NCBI GenBank assembly: GCA_964562405.1
Contig: CAZLTC010000005.1
Coordinates: 1 to 64,000 of the forward strand
Source: WJLY01 sp964562405
GTDB lineage: Bacteria; Joyebacterota; Joyebacteria; Joyebacterales; Joyebacteraceae
Length of the DNA: 64,000 nucleotides
Direction of reading: 5' to 3'
Under the pieces are notes generated by a model. It saw only the letters and a list, made by a program, of their open reading frames with translations, ran no database searches and was not told where the DNA came from. Numbering within the stretch: position 1 is the stretch's first letter; every line of letters begins with the position of its first letter. The position numbers and the translations under genes are program-made. Positions 47,342 through 54,546 of the stretch are shown here, in pieces.

Positions 47342-47444
47342 CGCTGCGCGGGCGCGATTGCCCGCGGGCGGGGCGGCCACCGGGACGAGCCCGGCTCGAG
47401 GCCAGGACGGGCGGCGAACGAGCCGCGCACACGGAGATGAGACC

Positions 47445-49586
47445 ATGAAGCCAGGACGCTGTTCGGTACTCGCAATGGCCACCGCGGCGCTGCTCCTTCT
47501 GGGGGTGAGCGCCGCCTTGTCCGACGTGGCCGTCGTGGACGGCGGGATAGAATTCAGCTACGACGACCAGTACGCTGGGAGCGTCAGCCTCGCGGGCGAC
47601 TTCAACAACTGGAGCATGGACGCCACGCCGCTCACGCTGGGAGAGGACGGTGTGTGGAGGGTGGTCTACGACCTGGGCCCGGGCTCGTACGAATACAAGT
47701 TCGTCGTCAACGGCTCAGAATGGATAGCCGACCCCGGCAACACGGTAGTCGTGGGCGACTACGGAAACTCCGGTCTGACGATCGACGACAGCGGCGAGAT
47801 AGTTGTCTCGGGGGGCGCCGCGGCGATATCGAACACGACGGTCAACTCGCGCGTGAAGATCAGCGGGTGGTACAGGGCGACCTACAACACACAGTCGGAT
47901 GTGCCGAGCGACCCGCGGTGGAGGCTGAACCGCCCGGAGCACGAGTTCTACATCGGGGTCGATCCGACCGTGAACAAGCAGGTCTCCGGGAGCGCAATGC
48001 TTCATCTCTCGACGGGCTCCGGCGACATCAAGGAGATCCACGCCGACATCTACAGCGGACACCTCACGTTCCAGGGCGGGCCGTTCAGCGTGATAGGCTG
48101 GTACAACGAGGAGGACGTGCAGTTCGACAATCCCCTCGAGTACGTCGGCCACACCGACCTCAGAGGCACGATCCCCGAGGAGCACATCCCGTTCGGCCGC
48201 GGCGCACAGGGCGTGAACCTCAAGACGGCCCCTTGGGGCTTCGACCTCACCGCCGTGTACGCGAACCAGTACGATCTGAACATCTACAACAACCCCTCGA
48301 TCTATGACAACACCGACACCGACCTCCTGGCGGCCCGGCTCAAGAGGCAGGCGGGCCCGGCCATGATCGGCGTGACGTACGCGGCACACATCGACGGGTG
48401 GTGGATGAACTGGGCCGGCACTAACGAGAGCCCGCAGCTCAGCGAGTACATCGCGGAGAGCGGCAGCACCAGTGACTGGTTCGAGCTCTCCAACACCGAG
48501 CGTCTCATGGGTGTCGACGTCGACCTCCCGCTGGCTTCCGACATGTTCGACGTGAAGGCCGAGTATGCCCTCTATAGTTACAACGGGCTGTGGGACATGG
48601 GCAACCGCGAGAAGGTCGAGGGAGAGGACTACTCGAACGGGGCCATAGACGTTCCGTTCGGCGACACCGACGGCTGGGTCGCACGCGGGGTTGTGGACGT
48701 CTCCACGCTCAAGCCGCTCGACCTCAAGCTCGAGGCAACACGATTCTCGCTCGACGGCATGGCCTACGATGAGGAGTTCGTCTCCTTCAGCGGTCCGATC
48801 TGGTGGAACGACTTCGGCCCGACGGTTCAGTCCGAGCCGTTCCCGGGAGCGGCGATCCGCCAGTACACGGAGGTCAAGTACGCGGGCTCGCCCCTCATCG
48901 TCAACGTCTACGGGCCCCTCCCCGAGTACAAGAGCTGGGACTTTGAGCTCGAGGCCGGGTTCGGCCTTGGCATCTTCGACATGGGGCTCGAGTACGACAG
49001 GTACAGCTTCGAGGGCACGTTCATAGACTCCCTCGAGTGGCTGATGGGCCCGGGTGACTTCGACGGGTCGAGCCAGCGCATCGCGGGAACGGCGAAGGCC
49101 GACATCCTTCCCGATAAGTTCGAGGTCGGGTTCGATTTCGAGTCGCTTACCCACGATTTGAACATGGGCAGCGAACTGGAGGAGGGTATCGGCTGGAGCA
49201 AGCCGATCGACACGTTCGAGGCCATTCTGTCAGGGCGCTACGAGTTCATCGAGAACTGGGGCGTGATGGCCAACCTCCGCCGTATCACGTACAACGATGT
49301 TCCGACTGTCTCCGCGTCCAGGGACTCCGTGACGTACGACGACAAGAGCTTCTTCGCCCCCTACGTGGCTCTCGTGTACAGCCCCAGGCCCAACATCGAG
49401 GTCCGGCTGGGATACGGCGTCGACCCGACTAACTACGTAGACACCCCCGTCGAAGGCCGGGGCAACGGGCGTGAGCGCTGGCGTTCGCAGTACCTCTGGG
49501 AGCACAGCGCGTACGACGTCATCGACGCGGAGAAGGCGCTCGAGAACGCCCGCACAATAGGCGTGATGGCCGTCATTTCGTTCTAG
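47445..49586 (+). CDS. Outer-membrane barrel with N-terminal CBM48-type glycogen-binding module
   Basis: A 713-residue exported protein. After the signal peptide (MATAALLLLGVSAALS) comes a CBM48/AMPK-glycogen-binding-like module at about 28-110 (SVSLAGDFNNWSMDATPL, GPGSYEYKFVVNG). The remaining roughly 600 residues are alternating amphipathic strands ending TIGVMAVISF, a barrel-type C-terminus. The ATG at 47445 follows GGAG. The module is the same type as in the lipoprotein, the GH57 enzyme and thus ties the barrel to alpha-glucan. Fusion of a glucan-binding module to a barrel is unusual and suggests a substrate-specific pore. Confidence 0.8.
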   Translation: MKPGRCSVLAMATAALLLLGVSAALSDVAVVDGGIEFSYDDQYAGSVSLAGDFNNWSMDATPLTLGEDGVWRVVYDLGPGSYEYKFVVNGSEWIADPGNTVVVGDYGNSGLTIDDSGEIVVSGGAAAISNTTVNSRVKISGWYRATYNTQSDVPSDPRWRLNRPEHEFYIGVDPTVNKQVSGSAMLHLSTGSGDIKEIHADIYSGHLTFQGGPFSVIGWYNEEDVQFDNPLEYVGHTDLRGTIPEEHIPFGRGAQGVNLKTAPWGFDLTAVYANQYDLNIYNNPSIYDNTDTDLLAARLKRQAGPAMIGVTYAAHIDGWWMNWAGTNESPQLSEYIAESGSTSDWFELSNTERLMGVDVDLPLASDMFDVKAEYALYSYNGLWDMGNREKVEGEDYSNGAIDVPFGDTDGWVARGVVDVSTLKPLDLKLEATRFSLDGMAYDEEFVSFSGPIWWNDFGPTVQSEPFPGAAIRQYTEVKYAGSPLIVNVYGPLPEYKSWDFELEAGFGLGIFDMGLEYDRYSFEGTFIDSLEWLMGPGDFDGSSQRIAGTAKADILPDKFEVGFDFESLTHDLNMGSELEEGIGWSKPIDTFEAILSGRYEFIENWGVMANLRRITYNDVPTVSASRDSVTYDDKSFFAPYVALVYSPRPNIEVRLGYGVDPTNYVDTPVEGRGNGRERWRSQYLWEHSAYDVIDAEKALENARTIGVMAVISF

Positions 49587-49592
49587 GGAGGC

Positions 49593-49614
49593 TTGAGACC
49601 AACTTGAGACCAAA
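49593..49614 (+). repeat. Tandem 11-bp duplication at the lipoprotein start
   Basis: TTGAGACCAAC is followed at once by TTGAGACCAAA. The second TTG (49604) starts the lipoprotein. Reading from the first TTG gives a four-codon ORF stopping in the TGA that overlaps the second. Confidence 0.85.
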
Positions 49615-50383
49615 CAGGACTCTCACGATCGGTAGAGTGGCCGCGCTGGTCGCGCTCGCGGCGGTCGCCGCCGGCCTCGTCTCTTGCGCGGCCGTGCTCG
49701 GTGCGATCGAGGACCGTCTGCCTCCGCCCGAGGAGGTGAAGGGTGGGTTCATCTTCCGTTACTACGCTCCCTCGGCGCGCCAGGTCACCCTCGCCGGCAG
49801 CTTCAACAACTGGGGTGGAACGAAGGGCGGCGGGCGATACGACCCAGGGATCGACCCGATGTCGGACCCCGACGGCGACGGTGTCTGGTCGATCGTGGTC
49901 CCGCTTGCCCCCGGCAGATACCAGTACAAGTTCGTGATCGACGGCGGCACACGCTGGGAGGAGGATCCCAACAACCTCGACACGGGTACGGAGGACGGGA
50001 TCGAGAACTCCCTCGTGATCGTCCCGCCTACGGTGAAGTACGCCTACGAGGCCGTCACGGGAACCGTCGTCAGCGGTGAGACGCGCCCGGCGGCGGCCGA
50101 GGCGGCATCGAGCGTGACGGCGGCCTCGGTCGACGTCGACATCACGGCGGATCTCCCCGACGCGAAGGAGGTCTACGTCGCCGGAGACTTCAACGACTGG
50201 GCGCCCACGCAGTACAAGATGGAGAAGAACGAGGACGGCGTCTTTCACGTCACGCTGACGCTCGCTCCGGGCACATACGAGTACAAGCTCATCGTCGACG
50301 GCACATGGGTCGAAGACCCGGATAACCCGAACACGGTTCCGGACCCGTATGGAGGAGTGAACTCCGTCCTGACGGTGAAGTAG
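49604..50383 (+). CDS. Surface lipoprotein with two CBM48-type glucan-binding modules
   Basis: The 259-residue protein has a signal peptide ending LVSC, a lipobox, then two glycogen-binding-like modules at about 47-130 (VTLAGSFNNWGGT, PGRYQYKFVIDGG) and about 165-259 (VYVAGDFNDWAPTQY, PGTYEYKLIVDG), joined by an Ala-rich linker. It probably binds starch or glycogen at the cell surface, as SusE/SusF do in Bacteroidetes by different folds. TTG at 49604 is taken as start; GGGAGG lies 12 bp before it. It follows the CBM48 barrel after 17 bp. Confidence 0.85.
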   Translation: MRPNRTLTIGRVAALVALAAVAAGLVSCAAVLGAIEDRLPPPEEVKGGFIFRYYAPSARQVTLAGSFNNWGGTKGGGRYDPGIDPMSDPDGDGVWSIVVPLAPGRYQYKFVIDGGTRWEEDPNNLDTGTEDGIENSLVIVPPTVKYAYEAVTGTVVSGETRPAAAEAASSVTAASVDVDITADLPDAKEVYVAGDFNDWAPTQYKMEKNEDGVFHVTLTLAPGTYEYKLIVDGTWVEDPDNPNTVPDPYGGVNSVLTVK

Positions 50384-50461
50384 GCTCCGCGGCGGAGCAG
50401 GCGCCGTGCCCGACCGGCGGCCCCCAGCGGCGCGCTCGGTCATAGGAGGCCGCGACCGCCC

Positions 50462-51448
50462 ATGCCAGGTCGCAGATCAAAGGTTCTAGCATCCGCCAAG
50501 GTGAGCAACGCCTCCGGCCTCGCAACCGGCCGGGGGCGTGCGCACTTGAGGGACAACCTCGTCTCATACTCATTCCTGGCGCCGTTCCTCATCATATTCG
50601 CCGTCTTCCTGGCGTACCCTGTCTTCTACTCGCTCTACCTCGCTCTCCACAGGGTGCCGTCCGACTCGTTCGACATCTTCGGAGGGCTGGTCTTCGTCGG
50701 GTTCGACAACTTCGCGCGGCTGTTCGCCGACACGCGGTTCTGGTGGTCGGTCCTCATGACCCTCTATTACGCTGCGCTCATCATACCCTCAGGCATCGCG
50801 GCGTCGCTCGTGCTGGCGCTTCTCTTGAACAACAGACTCAAGGCGGTCGCCGTCTACAGAAGCGCGTTCTTCATGCCCTACGTTCTCGACATGCTCGTCG
50901 TGGGCATTGTCTGGACGCTCATCTACAGCCCGCACGTGGGCATTCTCGTGAGGATCCTCGAGAGCGTAGGCATCTCGACGTTCACGGAGAAGGGCTTCCT
51001 CGGGATGACCGCATCGGCTATGCCTTCCGTCGTTCTGGCCAACGTGCTCAAGGGCGCCGGCTTCGGCATGATCCTCTACCTGTCGGCCATACAGAACATC
51101 CCGAGGTCGCTATACGAAGCGGCTCAGATAGACGGTGCGACAGCCTGGCAGCAGTTCAGGAGCATCACGCTGCCGCTGGTCAAGCCCATCACCTTCTTCA
51201 TGGTCATAATAGGCACCATCAGCGCGCTGAACGCCTTCGCGGAGGTTTACGCGATGACCAGCGGCGGGCCGAACGTTGACGTGGGAGGCAAGGCGCTCGG
51301 GGCCACGTGGGTCACCGGCTACTACGTCTTCGACACGTTCTACAACCAGTTCAGGCTGGGCTATGCCGCGGCGATGTCGTACGTTCTTCTTGCGCTGACA
51401 CTCGTGATCACGCTCGTGAACAGGCGGTTCTTGAGCACCGAGGCATGA
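50462..51448 (+). CDS. Maltodextrin-type ABC transporter permease (MalF-like)
   Basis: Inner-membrane permease of 328 residues with six helices, the MalF-type subunit of a carbohydrate ABC importer. The cytoplasmic coupling motif is EAAQIDGATAWQQFRSITLP (about residues 219-238). ATG at 50462 follows AGGAGG. It is shorter than E. coli MalF (514), lacking its large periplasmic loop, as is common. The partner permease follows. No ATPase gene is in the window. The glucan context suggests maltodextrin as substrate. Confidence 0.92.
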   Translation: MPGRRSKVLASAKVSNASGLATGRGRAHLRDNLVSYSFLAPFLIIFAVFLAYPVFYSLYLALHRVPSDSFDIFGGLVFVGFDNFARLFADTRFWWSVLMTLYYAALIIPSGIAASLVLALLLNNRLKAVAVYRSAFFMPYVLDMLVVGIVWTLIYSPHVGILVRILESVGISTFTEKGFLGMTASAMPSVVLANVLKGAGFGMILYLSAIQNIPRSLYEAAQIDGATAWQQFRSITLPLVKPITFFMVIIGTISALNAFAEVYAMTSGGPNVDVGGKALGATWVTGYYVFDTFYNQFRLGYAAAMSYVLLALTLVITLVNRRFLSTEA

Positions 51449-51475
51449 CGGCGCCGAATGCGCCAGGAGACCGTG

Positions 51476-52303
51476 TTGAACAGACGTGAAGTCAGCATCA
51501 TCAGGAGGGTGATCCTCTATGTCGGCCTCACGGTTGCCGCCGCCGTCGTGCTGTTCCCGTTCTTCTGGATGGTCGTGACGGCCTTCAAGGAGCCGGGCCA
51601 CGCCTTCACGACCGAGATCCTCCCTGCGCATCCCACGCTGGAGAACTTCCGGCGCGTCCTGTCGGAGTACGGCTTCGCCAAGTACTTCCTGAACAGCGTC
51701 ATAGTGGCCACCACGGCCGCGGTCTTCGCGACCCTGTTCGCCACGCTCTCGGGTTACGTCTTCGCCAAGAAGCATTTCTGGGGAAAGGACCGGGTCTTCG
51801 GCTTCCTCCTGGCCTCGCTCATGATCCCGGGCATGATGTACGTGGTTCCTCAGTTCGCCATCATCAACAGACTCGGCTGGATGAATACCTACCAGGCGAT
51901 GATCGTGCCGCACCTGGCCAACGTATTCGGGCTGTTCCTCATGCGGCAGTACATGATGACCATTCCGTCCGAGCTTCTGGAGGCGGCCAAGATCGACGGG
52001 GCCGGAGAGTGGCAGGTCTTCAGGACGATAATGGTGCCTCTCTCGGTGCCGATCATCGCCACTCTGTTCCTGCTGACGTTCCAGTTCCACTGGAACAACT
52101 TCCTGTGGCAACTCATTGTGACGAACGTCGAGCGGCTCTACACCGTCCCGGTGGGCCTGGCGATGTTCAAGAGCGCCCACGAGGAACTCTACACGCTCAA
52201 GATGGCGGGTTCCTGCATCTCAGTAATACCCATAGCCATCCTCTTCTTCTTTGCGCAGCGCTACTTCATAGAGGGCATGACGATGGGTGCCGTCAAAGGT
52301 TGA
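51476..52303 (+). CDS. Maltodextrin-type ABC transporter permease (MalG-like)
   Basis: Second permease, 275 residues, with six helices and coupling motif EAAKIDGAGEWQVFRTIMVP. I place the start at TTG 51476, which has AGGAG seven bases upstream and gives a usual MalG start (NRREVSIIRRVILYVG). ATG at 51458 has no visible ribosome site. The 27-bp gap to the MalF-like gene shows one operon. It should pair with that permease and an unlinked ATPase. Confidence 0.92.
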   Translation: MNRREVSIIRRVILYVGLTVAAAVVLFPFFWMVVTAFKEPGHAFTTEILPAHPTLENFRRVLSEYGFAKYFLNSVIVATTAAVFATLFATLSGYVFAKKHFWGKDRVFGFLLASLMIPGMMYVVPQFAIINRLGWMNTYQAMIVPHLANVFGLFLMRQYMMTIPSELLEAAKIDGAGEWQVFRTIMVPLSVPIIATLFLLTFQFHWNNFLWQLIVTNVERLYTVPVGLAMFKSAHEELYTLKMAGSCISVIPIAILFFFAQRYFIEGMTMGAVKG

Positions 52304-52355
52304 TCCATACCGGCGTATCGGTTTCTGAGAGCGCTGACACGAAGGGAGTGTCTTC

Positions 52356-53588
52356 ATGAGAAGGACCGTGATCTGGTTGGCCGCGGTGGCCGTAGCAGCG
52401 GGCCTCGTGGGCGGCTGCGGTGGAGGCAGCGAGCAGGCCACCCTTACCATCTGGCAGACCTACAATGACGAGGAGCATCCTGTCTTCAAGGAGATCGTCG
52501 CACAGTTCGAGGCCGCGCATCCGGGTGTGACGATAGACGTCATTCGTCTGCCGTTCGCGGGTGCCGAACCCAAGATCATGACCGCGCTTACGACGAGGAC
52601 CGAGCCCGACATCGCCAGGGTCGACGTGTCGTTCCTTGCGAAGCTCGCCCACAAGAACGCTCTCCTGGCGCTCGACGAGCTTGTTCCACAGCCGTTCCTC
52701 GGCGACATCCTCCCCGTGGCGCTGGCGAGCTGCCGCTATCGCGGCCAGCTCTGGGGTCTGCCTGACCAGACCAACGGGTTGTGCCTCTTCTACAATAAGG
52801 AGATGTTCCGCGCGGCGGGGCTCGACCCTGAGACGCCGCCCGGGACCTGGGATGAGCTGATCGCCGACGGTAAGAAGCTGACGAAGCGCGACAAAGGCGT
52901 GTTCGGGCTGGGGCTTTCCAACTCGCTCTGGTGGTCGCTCCCGTTCTTCTACACATATGGAGCGGACCTGCTCTCCGAGGACGGAAAGCACTGCCTGCTG
53001 AACAGCCCCGAGGGCATCGCCGCGTTCCAACTCAAGGTCGATATGTGCCAGAAGTACGGGATCGAGGGTGGCGCGTGGCGGGCCGGAGGCATCGTGCACG
53101 ACCTGGGCTTCCAGAACGGTCGCTACGCGATGATCCTGAACGGGCCCTGGGCGGTGGAGAGCCTCAAGCAGACCGGCATCGACTTCGGCGTTGCCCCGAT
53201 CCCGGCCGGCCCGGCCGGTTCCCACACGAACGTCGGCGGCAACGACCTGGTCGTGTTCAGGAGCACCAAACATCCAGACCTGGCCGCGCAGTTCCTGATG
53301 TACGTGGCAAGCGAGGACGTGCAGCGGATGTGGGCCGAGAGGCTGGGACAGATCCCCGTCAACATGAAGGCCTCGGACGTCATCACGTCAGAGGAGAGGC
53401 CTCACCTGGCCGTCTTCGTCGACGTGATGAAGACCGCGATCCCACGTCCGCAGACTCCTTACTATCCCGAGATGGAGAATCTCATGAACCCCGAGATGCA
53501 GGCGGCCCTCGACAACACCAAGAGCGTCAAAGACGCTCTCGACTCGGCCGCCTCCGAGATAGACAAGCTACTGGCGGAGGACAACTGA
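52356..53588 (+). CDS. Extracellular sugar-binding lipoprotein of ABC transporter (MalE-like)
   Basis: Binding protein of 410 residues for a carbohydrate ABC importer. The signal peptide ends in GLVGGCGG, a lipobox, so it is membrane-tethered. Features are TLTIWQTYNDEEHPVFKEIV, the GLPDQTNGLCLFYNKEMFRAAGL core and ALDELVP, typical of family 1 solute-binding proteins. ATG at 52356 follows GGGAG. The gene order permease-permease-binding protein differs from the common malE-first arrangement. Ligand probably maltodextrin, inferred from neighbours. Confidence 0.93.
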   Translation: MRRTVIWLAAVAVAAGLVGGCGGGSEQATLTIWQTYNDEEHPVFKEIVAQFEAAHPGVTIDVIRLPFAGAEPKIMTALTTRTEPDIARVDVSFLAKLAHKNALLALDELVPQPFLGDILPVALASCRYRGQLWGLPDQTNGLCLFYNKEMFRAAGLDPETPPGTWDELIADGKKLTKRDKGVFGLGLSNSLWWSLPFFYTYGADLLSEDGKHCLLNSPEGIAAFQLKVDMCQKYGIEGGAWRAGGIVHDLGFQNGRYAMILNGPWAVESLKQTGIDFGVAPIPAGPAGSHTNVGGNDLVVFRSTKHPDLAAQFLMYVASEDVQRMWAERLGQIPVNMKASDVITSEERPHLAVFVDVMKTAIPRPQTPYYPEMENLMNPEMQAALDNTKSVKDALDSAASEIDKLLAEDN

Positions 53589-53635
53589 CGGCGGGAAGCG
53601 CTCGCCGCAGGTCCCCGTCAGGTGGAGGGCACAGC

Positions 53636-54412
53636 ATGAAACGCTCGTATCTGATCCTCGTTTGCGCGGCCGTCGCGCTCTTCGTCGCGCAGGCGGGAGC
53701 CGAGACGCTGGCGACTTGGGTCGATCCCGAGGGCGACGATACAGGGGACGGCGACTACACGTATCCGACCAATCCGGCGTTCGGTGAAGGCGGAGAGGCC
53801 GACATACTCGAGTTCAGCATAGACAAGGACAACGGCGACCTGATCTTCACGTTCAAGATGCGGAATCTCGTCGACCCGTGGGGAGCCGGAAACCGGCTGA
53901 CGATGCTCGCCGTGGCGATAGACACACAGGAGGGAGGCGACGCGGAGCTCCGCAGGAACGCCAACGCGATGCTCGATCATCCCTCGGAGTATCAGGTGTT
54001 CGCCGGTGGCGAGACGGTTCAGGTGATCGATTCCGAATCGGAGGTCGTAGACATCGGAGCGTCGGTCGAGACCGACGTTGACAACAACACTATCCGGATC
54101 TTGATCCCGATCGCCAAGATCGACGGCGGGGCGTCCGATTGGCGATTCACCGTCGCGGCCGGGCTGCAGGACGACTACGGATCCGGCGGTCTTGGGGACT
54201 TCAGAGACGTGAAGGAGAAAGCGGAGGAGTGGCGTGGCGGCGGTGGCAACGACCTATCCATCAATCCCAACATCTACGACATCGTCCTGCCTGTACCGCG
54301 GAAGATCCTCGGGCTCTTCGGTGGCGGCGGCAGGACCCAGCAGGAGATTCTGGGGGACTACAGCCTGGACGACGGCCGGATGGTGGTTCTGCCGGCGCTC
54401 GAGATAGAGTAG
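53636..54412 (+). CDS. Exported glucodextranase C-terminal-domain-like protein
   Basis: The 258-residue secreted protein has a signal peptide (LILVCAAVALFVAQAGAE) and one domain of the glucodextranase-C type (WVDPEGDDTGDGDYTYP, then EADILEFSIDKDNGDLIFTF). It shares the GRTQQE-x-L tail motif with the 1,778-residue protein, implying the same fold. ATG at 53636 follows GGTGGAGGG. In glucodextranases this domain is thought to bind carbohydrate or the cell surface. Here it stands alone, so it may be a soluble or periplasmic binding partner of the binding protein or GH57 enzyme. Confidence 0.78.
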   Translation: MKRSYLILVCAAVALFVAQAGAETLATWVDPEGDDTGDGDYTYPTNPAFGEGGEADILEFSIDKDNGDLIFTFKMRNLVDPWGAGNRLTMLAVAIDTQEGGDAELRRNANAMLDHPSEYQVFAGGETVQVIDSESEVVDIGASVETDVDNNTIRILIPIAKIDGGASDWRFTVAAGLQDDYGSGGLGDFRDVKEKAEEWRGGGGNDLSINPNIYDIVLPVPRKILGLFGGGGRTQQEILGDYSLDDGRMVVLPALEIE

Positions 54413-54467
54413 CGGACTTGCCGGCGCGCGCATGAAGGCCGGCGTTCGCCTTGCAGGCGTGGAACGG

Positions 54468-54507
54468 GGGCGGCCCGGATGCCGCCCGGCGGGGCGACCG
54501 CCGGGCG
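54468..54507 (+). promoter_or_regulatory. Mutually exclusive hairpins before the GH57 gene, attenuator-like
   Basis: Hairpin A pairs 54468-54474 (GGGCGGC) with 54481-54487 (GCCGCCC). Hairpin B pairs 54483-54492 (CGCCCGGCGG) with 54498-54507 (CCGCCGGGCG). They share 54483-54487 and cannot form together. The 10-bp stem B may reduce readthrough into the GH57 gene. No U-run is present. Confidence 0.4.
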
Positions 54508-54546
54508 TGATCTGGCTACGTATCTACAGCCACGGGGAGGATTCGA

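Noticed and set aside
50385..50399. GCTCCGC-G-GCGGAGC dyad after the CBM48 lipoprotein gene as a terminator
   Set aside because: Loop of one base and no U-run; too weak to list as a feature.
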